Source: Chrysopilus asiliformis (Eukaryota > Arthropoda > Insecta > Diptera > Rhagionidae). From it: a stretch of DNA of 64,000 bases. This document shows positions 26,010 through 46,000 of this stretch, in pieces. The position numbers were made by a program, and so were the translations under genes. The stretch's first letter is position 1, and every line of letters begins with the position of its first letter. The stretch is from assembly GCA_964034945.1 (NCBI GenBank), contig OZ035963.1, forward strand, positions 48,687,032 through 48,751,031, read 5' to 3'. The notes beneath the pieces were generated by a model. It saw only the letters and a list, made by a program, of their open reading frames with translations, did no database searches and was not told where the DNA came from.

Positions 26010-28980
26010 TTATCCCATAGCCTTTTCTTGTTTCTTCCAACATTGCAAAATTTCATATGCATAAGAACAACTGAAAAATAAATAAAAAACAGTAGGAAAC
26101 ATAAGGAATTGTTTGACAATCCACAAATACCCTATATGGTGTGATTCTAAAATTTTCAATTTTCCCTTTAAAACCGATCTACATACGTTATGTAAAATTG
26201 CATTAAAAACGACTTTGTTTTCATAAAACTTCATCAAGGAATGTAATTGAATTTTCATGTATGAGAAAGTTTTCATAGAAAAATAGCATAGAAATCAACA
26301 TCACGTGAAATTTTTATGATTTTTGACGATTGATCAATGAAGTTTTTTCATAAATTCTATGATTTTATGAAAATGCGTCTAAAATTTCATTAAAAACTTC
26401 ATGATATCTATGAAAAACTTCATAAACACCATGAAAATCGTTTCATAACTTCAATGATTCCAAATCACGCCAACATTTTCATAGACTTTATTAAGTTTTA
26501 CGAATTATTTTTCTGAGTGTAGTTTAATTCGTTCTCAAGTTATCGTGTCTACGGGCTGACAGACGGACAAGTCGATTCATCATTCTAAAGACACTGGTGA
26601 AATTTATTATTTTGTCCAACGATTAATTCTATGCATTACAAATAGTAGAACTATTTATATATTTTATTATCTATTTATGATTTCACCATATAGGGTATGG
26701 GGTAATTATAAAAATAGTTGTGCAAGTGTTGTCGGTTAGTTATTATTAATCTTACTTTTCAATGTTAATGATTGAATCACATCTTATAGCGACTTCCTTC
26801 ATTTGGTCCGCTAGTTCCGGTTTTTTTTCATCAAATATATTTTTTACCGATTCTAATACCTTGGTTAAATTCAACTTTCCATTGGCCATCTAACATATAG
26901 GAAAAGTTAACATAGTGTTGAAAAAAAATAAAAGAAAATCAATTTCAATTTTGATATTATAAAAAAACGATTCCAAAATATAAGGCTCGTTTATATCTGA
27001 CACTTTATTCTGTGAATTTTATTCTTCGACATCGAATTCATCTTGCACAATCTTTTACACTGCGACACAAAATTCAGAAATTTATTCTTGAAAGACGCCG
27101 GAACTCGAGTTTTTCCATTAAAACCGACAGAGCCCATTTAAAATTTTACAACTTTTGCTAAGTGAATTTATTCTGCGATAGATGAATAAAATTCACCGAG
27201 AAATTCTAGAAAAAAGGTCTTAAGAAAAAAATCACACGCATTAACATAAAATATCGAATTTTTGGAATAAATTTTAAGAATAAAATTCAACTTGATTTTT
27301 TCCATAGAAAACTTTCAGAATAAATTCAAAATTTGTAAAATTTTGTTAAGCAAACGAAATTCGAGAAAAAAAATTCTGAATAAAACTCGTAGAAATATTC
27401 AAAAAGCAATCGCAGGTGTAAACGAGGACTAATAATGTATAAAAAGTAATTATGTACCCATTGAAACTTTTCGAAGACACAAAATTCCATGCATTTTGCC
27501 TTTTCAGACGCATCTTCCTTTCTTTGTTTAACGGCCAACATATCCGCTAAAAATATTTGAAAATTAAATTAATTTGATTAAAAAAGTTAGCAGTGTTACA
27601 AACCGTCAGTTCCTCCTTCTTGATCTTTGCATGTTTTCAAATTGGCGTCAAATTGCAACTCAAATTCTTGTTCCAAAGTTGCCTATTTTTTTAAGAAAAG
27701 TAGTTTTGATTGAAATTTTGACTACATTTATTTTTATATGAAGAAGAATCGCGAAAATTGAAAGCTCGATTATTCGTATATCCCGATAATTAATATGAAT
27801 TTACAGCTCCCTTGAAAAAATCCCGATTATTCGTAAAAAACCAATGCATCTTGGTCCAGTATTAATTTTTGCCTTCGAGGTCGACTAAATGCCCTATAAT
27901 TCATATTTTCTCTTCGCATTTTGGTTTGTTTTTGCCGGTTTTCTTCTAAATATGGTTTGTTTCCGTTATGCTAGCTAAACACGTTCGCTGAATTACTCCA
28001 CATTCGTCAAACAGCGTTGTGATAAAAGCGATCGACGTTACAAAATTGACGGGACGGAACGGATCCTATCTGGGTGGCGCTTAAACAAGCGTGAAGTATT
28101 TCGGCGAACGTGTGTAGCAAGGATTATCGACTCCTTAAGGTGCCGGTCCACATGAGAGTAAATCCGCAAGTAACTCTCAAAAACTCTCGAGAGTTACTCG
28201 CAGGAGGTTGTCCATTTGAGAGTTAATTTCTGTGATTTTTCTATTCGGTGGCCAATATCTTGATTTTTTTGACATCTTGCTTTGGCTAGTTCTCGCGAGC
28301 GACTCGCGAAATTCAAACGCCGTTCGTATCTGGCGAGTTACTCTCCGAGAGTTCAGTGGAGGCGTGTCCACTAGAGAGTAGAATCACTTTTGACAGCTCA
28401 CAGAAACTAGCTCGCGAGTTTTTGCGAGTTTCTGCGAGCGACTCTCAGAGACGTCTCCATTTGCGAGTAGCTGCTATCGAGAGGTTCTCGCCGGCATTTA
28501 CTCTCATGTGGACCGGCACTTTTAGGTCAAAATCTGTCAGTTTTGTTTCAACTATGGCTACGAAATGAGTTTATAAGTTTGTTTCAGTAAAAGCAATCGA
28601 TAAAACTAGCATACAAGGTTTATGCCAGACAAAAAAACACGTATTTTTTTTCAAAATTGATTTTTGGATGTCACATGCATGTATTGTACATATTTTTATT
28701 TACGCAAATAAATATCTCGTTAATTCGTATTTTTTAATTTTTTTTAACCTCGATGATTCGTAATTGAATATCCCGATAATTCATATTTATCCGTCGGTCC
28801 CTTGAAGTACGAATTATCGAGTTTTTACTGTAATTTGTATTTGAAGGAGTTAAAAAATCGTTCTTTTAAAAATTAATTCGAAATCCTTTGTTATAATTTT
28901 ATTTAAAAAAAACTTCGAATTTGACGAAATTTTACCTGGCAAATCACAATCAAAGCACTTAAAATTACGAAAAGTTTCAT
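26010..28980 (-). CDS. Classical odorant-binding protein, Obp-c
   Basis: Five minus-strand exons: 28980-28936, 27682-27604, 27546-27458, 26889-26756 and 26070-26010, phases 0,1,0,2, encoding 135 aa. Signal peptide MKLFVILSALIVICQ is exon 1. Cysteines at 33, 60, 64, 108, 117 and 126 give CMEFC and CSYAYEILQC. It is the tandem paralogue of Obp-b with the same exon 2 and 3 lengths and a conserved promoter; mature sequences differ in many surface positions, so ligand range may differ. Intron 1 holds a MITE (28138-28521), intron 3 another (26984-27429). Poly(A) signal at 25927-25932. Confidence 0.92.
26984..27429. mobile_element. Dispersed MITE family C, complete copy
   Basis: Flanked by TAA (26981-26983 and 27430-27432), with loosely inverted ends GGCTCGTTTATATCTGAC and GCAGGTGTAAACGAGGAC. 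The interior is full of AATAAATTC and GAATAAAATTC motifs in both orientations. In intron 3 of Obp-c. Confidence 0.65.
28138..28521. mobile_element. MITE family D copy 2
   Basis: Flanked by TTA (28135-28137 and 28522-28524). The ends AGGTGCCGGTCCACATGAGA and TCTCATGTGGACCGGCACTT are reverse complements, and long subterminal inverted stretches with repeated CTCGCGAG and ACTCGC make it strongly self-complementary. In intron 1 of Obp-c. Confidence 0.8.
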
Positions 28981-30161
28981 TTTCGTTTGTGTACCAATAA
29001 AATTTATGAACTGATCATTGAATTTGTGATCTTACACTGTAATCTGATTAATTCGATGTATTAATTTATAATGATTCAAAAGCAATTATAATTAAAACAA
29101 AAACCCTATTTCCTATGTATTTCATGCTAGTGAAAAAGTTAACGCTTTTTGTTAAAATTAGCAAAATTTCAGACCCTTTAAAAAAACTGTACTATTAAAA
29201 AGTACTTAAAATGATACAATTATCGTCAATTTTTCAACTTTATCTAAATACAATCAATTAAGCGATGGTCAATTGAGATATTTAAAATCTCTTAATGTAA
29301 AAAAAATGATTTGGGGGATTTACGCTTTGTTGTATTTATTTCACCTGTTACCGCATGTATCAATTATGAATATTTTGTCATAATATAAAAATATTTACTT
29401 AACCTGACTGAATGATTTTTCAGCATGTTTGGCCCTGGAAAACCGGAATTATCCAAAATGGCGGCTTTTTAAACATCGCAATTTCGATTTTTGTTTTTTA
29501 CTCCGAAACTACGCGTTTCTTAGTAGTCTTATGTATTACAAAAGTTATTATTATTATATTATTCGTACATCTAATTAGCTATTTAAAAGCATTACAATAT
29601 TCTGAATTGATTAGGCTCAAAACAGTTAAATATTTGTTTAAATACCAAAAGTTAGACATAATAAACTTGTCTACATTTTTTTCCATTTACCGTAAATCGA
29701 AATCTTTTACCGTTATTGAGATATTTCAGATTTTGTAAAATAAAAATTCATATTTTTATGTAAACTAATATTTTATTCGTCAGATAAGTTGTGCAGAACT
29801 TAGATTTTGTATAAGAAAGTCAGGTGATGTTCACATCAGATATTTTAAAATACTTGCAGTGGAGTTGATCTCGAATCCAGCTAAAGTTTATTTGAGGAAA
29901 GCGCTAGAAAAATACCTCATCTGACGTTTCTGTTTAAGTTTTTTCATTGATGCCAGTTTTTTACTCGATTTACTCGACGTTTAATGTTTGTTAATTATAG
30001 TATTATCTCGAAATTTTCATTGCAACGTGCACTTCGGAAAATTGTGCGATTTAATGAGATTTGTAGCACTTTCAGCGACCAGAAAATCAATTAAAAGCTT
30101 TGAGCAATGACTTTAATTTGAAAAGATATTTACATAGGAAACTGGACGGAATTGAACAAAA
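28981..30161. other. Intergenic region between Obp-c and Cfp1
   Basis: Holds the Obp-c promoter and upstream block to about 29220, then a dispersed repeat at about 29470-29830 that recurs at 47420-47990 (shared ACTCCGAAACTACGCGTTT and CAGATATTTTA pieces). The ORF at 29412-29738 is part of that repeat. The Cfp1 promoter must lie at the right end; no TATA box is evident. Confidence 0.6.
29035..29070 (-). promoter_or_regulatory. TATA-Inr core promoter of Obp-c
   Basis: TATAAA on the minus strand at 29070-29065 with the initiator CAGTG A at 29038, the same 32-nt spacing as Obp-b and with CGAATTAATCA in the same place. Predicts a 58-nt 5' UTR. Confidence 0.65.
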
Positions 30162-31795
30162 ATGAGTGACAAAAGAAAGAATAAGAAATCGGTAAGGAAA
30201 ACAAAACACATTTTAAGCAAAATGAAAATCTGAGCAAAAAAATTAATTGCAGAAGGAAGAAATAGCCAGGGAGTTTGATTTACCAGAACGTAAGAGTAAA
30301 ATCGCAACGATAATGAAACAAGATGGACAAGCGTATTGTATTTGTCGGTCTTCTGACTGTTCCCGATTTATGATGTATGAATTTGCCCAATTCCCTTAAG
30401 AATTTCATTTCTAAAACATAAATTTTTGCAGTGGTTGCGACGGATGCGAAGAGTGGTACCACGGCGACTGCATTAACATTTCGGAGAAAGAGGCGAAGCA
30501 CATCAAGCACTACTACTGCCAAAAGTGCAAGGAGGAAGACCCAACACTGCAGACAGTTTTCCGGGCAATTCCAGCGGCAACGACAGCCACACCAGCGGGG
30601 GCTCACGAGGAGAAGAAAAAGGAGACGCAAGTGAAGAAGAAGCGCGAGAAACCATCAAACTCGAATACTCGATGCGGAACCTGCGATGGCTGCAAAGCTT
30701 CCAGCTGTGGGTTCTGCGATGGTTGCTTAAATCGCAAGCAGAACAAGAAGTCACGCTGTGAGAGACGGATTTGCGTGTACCAGAAGAAGAAACAGCAAAC
30801 CACCCGCCCAAAGAAGCGTCGACGCTCCGCTAGTCCAGAGGTCTTCCTTAATCCAGAGTTGGAGGGTCAACGACAGTGTGGTGGGCCAGGCTGCAGGATG
30901 ACCGCTCGTCCACAGTCGAAATATTGCTCGGACACGTGCGGAATGAAATTGGCGACGAGTAGAATCTTTCAGGTACTGCCACAGAGAATTCAGGAGTGGA
31001 ATTTATCGCGCTGCAATGCGGAGGTAGAAAACCAGAAGACCTTGGACGGTATACGAGCTAAGCAGGCGCTAGTGAGGGCTACTTTGGCAGAGTTGGATAA
31101 AAGACACGCCGAGTTGGACTTACTGGTGGAACGGGCCAAACGATGTACATTGGATCCGAGGGTAACAGAAAACAATGATGTGGAGGATGAGATGTCGATG
31201 TACTGTATCACTTGTGGTCATGAAATCCATTCGAGAACTGCAATTCGACACATGGAGAAATGTTTCAACAAATACGAGAGTCAAGCGAGTTTCGGGAGCA
31301 TTTTTAAAACTCGAATTGATGGAAATTCAATGTTTTGTGACTTCTACAATCCAGCGAGTGGCACTTATTGTAAACGGTTGAGGGTTTTATGTCCAGAACA
31401 TGGCAAGGATCCGAAAGTCAGCGACTCGGATGTCTGCGGATGTCCGTTGGTAAAAAACGTCTTCAGTTTGACAGGGGAGTTTTGCAGGTGAGTGGAATTC
31501 ACACGAATTCTATTTTCTCTAAAGTTTAAATGTATTTTAAACAATTTTTTTAATTCGCAGAGCACCAAAGAAGAGTTGCTTCAAACACTACGTTTGGGAG
31601 AAAATTCGTCGTGCGGAAATCGACTTGGAACGCGTTCGCCAATGGCTAAAAATGGACGAATTACTGGAGCAGGAGCGTCAAGTGCGAACGAGTATGGCAT
31701 CTAGGGCAGGGGTTTTAGGTCTAATGCTTCACTCAACCTACAATCATTCTGTGATGGAGGAACTTTGCCGGCAGCAGAATCGATCAAGTCAATAA
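30162..31795 (+). CDS. Cfp1: CXXC finger protein 1 (COMPASS/SET1 subunit)
   Basis: Chromatin reader that brings the SET1/COMPASS H3K4 methyltransferase to promoters. Four exons: 30162-30191, 30253-30374, 30432-31487 and 31561-31795, phase consistent, 480 aa, shorter than the usual 600-660. The start follows AAAA before ATG. Order of domains: PHD finger about 38-88 (YCICRSSDC ... CDGCEEWYHGDC ... CQKC), CXXC-like zinc cluster about 131-166, basic stretch PKKRRR, then the family C-terminal zinc region (CDFYNPASGTYC, LCPEHGKDPKV, CGCPLV, FKHYVWEKIRRAE). The CXXC cluster lacks the KFGG segment that contacts CpG DNA. The stop codon overlaps a poly(A) signal. Convergent with Polr3A, 70 bp apart. 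Confidence 0.95.
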
Positions 31796-31852
31796 AATTT
31801 CACAACATTCAGAGATTTAGAAAAAATTGAATTATTTTTTATTAACAATAAA
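31791..31852. terminator. Interleaved poly(A) signals of Cfp1 and Polr3A
   Basis: Plus-strand AATAAA occurs at 31791-31796 (overlapping the Cfp1 stop codon) and again at 31847-31852. Minus-strand AATAAA for Polr3A is at 31838-31843. With stop codons only 70 bp apart, the two 3' UTRs must overlap or be extremely short. Confidence 0.6.
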
Positions 31853-31865
31853 TACTAAAAGTAAA

Positions 31866-40101
<8,236 letters not shown>

Positions 40102-40517
40102 TTTAACTCGATTTACTTCTAAAAAATCACAAAAACTTCGGGATTAGTTGACACATTCGGCAAAATGCAGTCATAACCTCACTTTTCAACTTTTTGAATC
40201 ACAATAGCGACATCTAGCTGGAGAAGGTAAAACTTTAGATGATTTTCGAGTCGATTCTAATGATTCTAGCGCTAGTATCTTTGTCTCTGGTCATGTTATT
40301 TTTTAAAAACAGATGGCGCTCGCCTGTTTATTATAATTTAAATGAACACCACACACAAATCCTTAAGCGCCACCGTCGCTTTTTTTGACAGTTGCCTGTG
40401 ATTTTTGACAAGCAGGCGAGATTTTTTTCAAATTCCTTCCGGATCACTCATTTACCAAAGTCCACAAATTCTCGACGTCGGCAATGTTTGAGATAAGACC
40501 GTGGCAGTGCTAAGATC
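40102..40517. promoter_or_regulatory. Bidirectional promoter of Polr3A and dolichol kinase
   Basis: Only 416 bp separate the two divergent start codons, so both 5' UTRs and promoters are here. I see no TATA box at a useful distance from either start, as expected for housekeeping genes. AGATGGCGC at 40312-40320 and CATCTAGC near 40210 are the kind of sites worth testing. Confidence 0.6.
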
Positions 40518-42922
40518 ATGGAGAGCGAAGGAATCGAGAAAATCGCCGATAAAAACGGCAAAGATTGCGGAATTATCACTAGGTGAGAGTTTTTTACTCG
40601 AAATTTATTTTGATATTCTTACCCGAATCTAGCGAAAATTTTAGGCCAAATTCATCGCCCGGATTCTGGCTGTGTGCTCTACTTCCGGTGGCTTACATCA
40701 TTGCGAATTGGCAGTATCCGTACAGCTCCTTGACCTTCGAATACAAATTAACGACCATAATCGCTTTTGGTCTATTCTTGCAGTCGGCAAACTCTTTGGC
40801 CAGCATAATTTTATCACCAGGAAAGTTAGTGTCTGCGATTTTGGTCCTGTTGCCGGGATTCTTCACATCGTTTTTGGTCTGGATTTGCTTGAAGCAGACG
40901 GAGACGGTGTCACTTGTGTGGGGTGTCGGAAGTACGCTTTTCTATCGCTATGCTTATTACAAGGTGCTGCGGAAACTTCCGAGAAGCTTCACATTGGGTG
41001 AGGCAACCATTGTCGTCCAGGGGCTGGTCCTGTTTCTTTTGAATGGAATAATACAAACACCAAATGCGATTATGTCGCCGCCAACTACGGACTTCCTTCA
41101 GATGAATGCCATTATGGTGGTAAGCTGGGGATCTTGGTATTAAATTTAACTGGGATTCATTTGCCTGATTTTCCAAAAGATGGGTTTTAAATAAGGTGAC
41201 CAGATTTCTAATCTTCGAAAGCGTGTCGCAAGCAAAAAAAACTCAGTCTTAGGTATTTAAGTATTCATGCCTATTCTGGAATCCGAAGCTTGTTCGATTT
41301 CCCCTCAATTTGTATTCTTGAATCCGCTGTGTTTCACTTCTGTTCGATTGCGTATGCTCTAGTAACGTTTTAAGGGTAGAATTGCTCGTTGCAAATTTCA
41401 GAATACCAGAATATTAATTGAGTGGCGAATCGAATTGACTGAGTTTGGCTTTACGTTTTAGCTTCGGATTCCAGAATAGCCATGATTGTCTTTAGCTTGT
41501 AAGAGCGCCTTTTGCTGGATCTCCTCTTCCAACTTTATTTTTATTGTGCTTAAATGCCAGGAAGAGTGTGCAAAGTTGCTTGAAACATATTGGGTTCCCA
41601 TAATATAGGGTGGCCATTTTTTGCACAAATAAAGAGGACAGGAGGCGAGTTAGGCCCGCCGTACACTTGAGCTAAGTTAGTTCAGCTATGTGCCTGTTTA
41701 GACCTTAACGTGGCGTGGTTCGTCACGTATCAAAGTGAGGATAATATGAACCGCTAAACGTCCACGTCTAAACAGGCAAATAGCTCAGCTAACTTAGCTC
41801 AAGTGTACGGCGGGCCTTAGACAGGGTCAACTGTGTAGAATTAAGCGAACAACTTGAGCGACAAATTTTTTAGTTTTTCAAAAAATTTAAATTCTCATTC
41901 TTTTCAGTCGGCTCTATTTTGCTTAGCAATTGTCGCATATTTATTGTACGTCGTCAAGTTCCTACGACATGTCTTCGTATTTTATCCGCTGATGGTTCTT
42001 CTGGTGATTGCAGTCTGCATAATTCCAGTTACTCCGGATCCGCCAATCGTCACGCTTCTCAGATTTCTCTTCAACGATATGAAACGGGTGAGAATTTCAC
42101 TAATCAAAAAGTTTATTTTTTACTTTGTATTATTACTAAACACAATTTCTTTTTAGATTTTCATAATAATCTCATATATTGGCTTCCTTGGTCTAACCGT
42201 TGCAACAGTGATGTGGCGTTTGAATCAATCGGAAAAAGCGACAACAGCAATTCGGAAAATATTCCACATTCTCATTGTGTGCGTCTACATTCCAGGATTC
42301 ATCTATCAATGTACACTTCTCTATATCGCATCGGGAATCTGCTTTGCTCTGCTAGTCGTCTTGGAGATTATTCGCCTGGCTGAAATTCCGCCATTCAGTG
42401 AGACACTCAACAAATCTGTAGATTCATTCGTTGATGAAAAAGACTCTGGGATGATTGCTTTGACACCATTTTATCTGCTTGTCGGCTGCTCACTTCCAAT
42501 GTGGATCAGTCCGTGTCCTTGCAGTTTACTGGTCGACACCGTAGAATCAAAAGATTTACTAATGATGATGTCTGGCGTTCTCACAATTGGAGTCGGCGAC
42601 ACCGCAGCGAGTGTCATTGGATCAAAGTATGGGAAACACAAGTGGCCAGGTAAAAAGTGCAATTTCACCAATCATTTATTCATTAAAAAAAATCTCTTTT
42701 GCAGGCTCGAAAAAATCTTTCGAAGGAACAACCGCAAGCGTTGTGTGCCAATTATTAATCGTATACGCCCTCTACGCCACTCAATTGAATGTTTTAACGC
42801 ATTCCAAGACAATAGCAATTGTTACAGCGATTCTTGTTACATCGATTGTTGAAGCTTTAACCGATCAAGTCGATAATATCATTTTGCCATTGATTTTTTA
42901 TACAATTAGCGGTAGTTTGTAG
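40518..42922 (+). CDS. DOLK: Dolichol kinase (SEC59 family)
   Basis: ER membrane enzyme that phosphorylates dolichol with CTP to make dolichyl phosphate for N-glycosylation, C- and O-mannosylation and GPI anchors. Five exons: 40518-40582, 40645-41119, 41908-42087, 42157-42649 and 42705-42922; phases close, 476 aa. Multiple hydrophobic segments run the length. The C-terminal third has the family marks RKIFHILIV, GVGDTAASVIGSKYG and HKWPGSKKSFEGTTA, which form the CTP-binding loop, and ends EALTDQVDNIILPL. Intron 2 hosts a MITE. Divergent from Polr3A and convergent with Ku70 (148 bp between stops). Confidence 0.94.
41653..41816. mobile_element. MITE in dolichol kinase intron 2
   Basis: Flanked by TTA (41650-41652 and 41817-41819). 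The ends GGCCCGCCGTACACTTGAGC and its complement are almost perfectly inverted, 164 bp in all. PIF/Harbinger-like by target duplication and GG terminus. Confidence 0.8.
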
Positions 42923-43070
42923 AGAAATAATAATTGCATTTGTTACGTTTAGAAAAAATATTTATTGTTGAAAAAAATTCTCTTTTAGTTTTTTTTTTTG
43001 CTATGTTCAAAATGTACAAAATAGAATTTAAAAAGAAAACTCGACATTTGAAACTTTTTTAAGAACATTT

Positions 43071-46000
43071 TTAAGAATGCAATTCTAGAACTTTATCGAT
43101 TAATGTTGGTTTTGTACCACTGGCGATTCCTTTCACGTTGTTTTTCTGCAAATACGATTTTAATTGTTTTACTGTCAGTTGATTAATCTGAAATGGGTTA
43201 ATTTTTTTTTAGCAATTGTTAAAAATGTTGTGCAGTTTTTAAAGCTCTACTGTATTATTATTGATGATGTGCTGCATTTGTTCAGTTGAGAGGTCATCAT
43301 CTGTAATTCTTGGTGCTTTGCTTGCTTGGCCTTCATCGTTTCCTTCATTTCGTCGCTTTTTGGTGACTTCTACGTCCTATAAGTGAAATTAATAATGCTT
43401 ATATTAAAAAAAAAATTTAGAAAAAAAAATAAAACCGATTTAAAGACTTTAAAAAAAAAACAAAGAAGGAAAAAAAACATTAAAAAGGAAAAAAAGCACT
43501 AAAAAGGAAAAAAATAATTGAAAAGAATTGAATGTTTTTTAGTTTCAATTTTTAATATGGGTAAAACTACAAAGGGTTTGAGGGGATAAATCCGCAGAGG
43601 GGAAATATATAAAAGAATCTTCCAGGTATTGCACTGAACACAACACAAAAAATTCAATTCTATATTTCAAGGATGTAGAATCTAGAAGGGGAGGGGATTT
43701 GAGGGGGGTGGGTCAACAGGGGGGTGGGTCAACAGGGGGAAGTATTGAAAATGTCCTTCCTGACATTGTACTGAACACAACACAAAAAATTTCAGCTCGA
43801 TATCTCAAGCGATGTAGAATCTAGAAGGGGTGGGGGTTTGAGGGGGTGGGTCAACAGGGGGGAAGTATGTAAAATGTCCTTCCTGAGATTGTACTGAACA
43901 CAACACAAAAAATTTCAGCTCGATATCTCAACCGATGTAGAATCTAGAAGGGGTGGGGGTTTGAGGGGGTGGGTCAACAAGGGGGAAGTATGTAAAATGT
44001 CGTTCCTGAGATTGTACTGAACACAACACAAAAAATTTCAGCTCGATATCTCAACCGATGTAGAATCTAGCAGGGGAGGGGGTATGAACGCATAGCGCCA
44101 AGGGGGGGGGGAATTTGCAGCGGGACCCAACCAGCAACTTTCTCTTTGGGACGACCAAAATCAGTTAACCCAGCAAAAAGTTAGGCGGTAACAGACATTA
44201 AAAAAAAAGCAGAGATCCAGGTCGAATTGAGAACCTTTTTCTTTTTGGAAGTCTGTTAAAAACCAAGGGATATGACATGGAAAAATAGAAAGACTTTCTC
44301 CGCCAAAATCACAAAAACTCTCCGATTGATTTATGTCCGTCCGTCTGTGGCGCGGATAGCGGGCGCACGGATTGAGCTACAGACTTGAAATTTTGCGTAG
44401 ATCGGTTTTTCGTAAAATTCAAGGCTAACTTCGTTAATGGGCAAAAATGGACCATTAGGGGGGGTACCCCCCATACGAATGAAAGCGTTTTTTGCGAATA
44501 TCTCAAAAACGGTTCATCTTATCAAATAAGTGCAAGAATAAAAGTTATTTAGGATATGATTCTACATAAAACTCCCATACATCAAAATCCGATTGGATTA
44601 AATTTTGAAAAAATCTTTTTGAAAAGTTTGACTTCAAAGTGGAATTTTGACACAACTGTTCGCCGTTCACTTAAACTTCGAATAATGCCATATCACCATA
44701 CGGGTTTTCAATAATTGCCAGATTGGCAATTATAGCTTTTGTTATATTTAGTCTTCGAATGTATATCCTTGCCTTTGAGATATCCTTACAGACTTTTTGA
44801 CGCTAGAATCGGATTCATTGGCCCCAAAACTCCCAGATAAGATTTTTTTTCGGAAAATTTTAGGAAAAGGATAATCACGTTATCCTTACAGGACCTTCCG
44901 TTACCATCCTTACTGATTTTTTAATGCTAGCGACCCCAGTATGAGTTTTTTTTTCGGAAAATTTGGAGAAAAAGATTGGCCTTACAGAATCAACCGCCCC
45001 TGCTACTTACCCTGCCGAATAGCTCAGTGATCGAATCAATGAACGCCTCAATACGCTGATCTTGAACTTCAATATCCGGCGTCATGCTGTCATCTGGTTC
45101 TTCCGGCTGTATATCAAAAGCCTGACCAATGATATTCGCCTGCAAACTTTCAAAATTGGGATCTCTAAAATTCAACGGTTTGTATCGCATTTTTAGCTTC
45201 TTCACAACTTTCGAGAACAGTTCGATTCCATGATTCGGTACTTCCGGTGCTTTCCGATCCGATAAATCAACCTTTCTCTGATCGATTTCGAATGGGAAAT
45301 AAATCACCCGAAAGCCATCATTTCGGACAATGCTCTGCATGTCAGTCTCTCCAGCATCAACAGGCACCAGGGCCACATATCGAGGTGGTATTTTGCGACG
45401 TTGTACCAGAACGCAGAAGGCGAATTTCTCCTTCTCGACGCATTTCTGCCATAGCGCACGGAATATCTTCGTCGATCCCTCAATCAATTTCTCATCGGGA
45501 TAAATAAACGACGAGCTGCGAATGAAATTGGTGAGAGACAAGCAGGAAAGTGGCTTGAAACCGAGAAGTTTTAGACCTGGTGGCATGACACTCTTCAGTC
45601 TCGATATTTCGTCATTTGTAAAGCCAATTGATTTACCGCCAATTTCAATTACTTTCCTGAAATTAAATTTTCATATGAAATATTTTATGAAAATCGAATT
45701 TTTTTTTTTGGTGGAAAAGCTGAGCTTACTTTTGGTCTTCTGGCATGCAGTAACGTTCGGAGACTGGCTCTGCTGTTATAGGATCAGCGGTGAAAAGCTT
45801 TTGGACATGCTTTCTGACTACTATCTTGTTTGTCTGCCGTTCGAGTCTAACGTTCTTCGGATAAATGTTTCTCTGGTAGTAATTGTACAAACCAACAGCG
45901 AGCTCCAGACCATCTCCCAATACCCATCGCAAATGATTATTACATCGTGTTTTATAGTCGTTGCGGACCATTCTCTTGACCACGAGATTTCGCTCCTCTT

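Noticed and set aside
29412..29738. 108-codon hydrophobic ORF, possibly a receptor fragment
   Set aside because: The sequence recurs as a non-coding dispersed repeat at 47420-47990 with stops in the same frame.
43615..44105. Regularly spaced repeats that could suggest a CRISPR array
   Set aside because: Units are continuous tandem repeats without unique spacers, in an intron of an animal gene.
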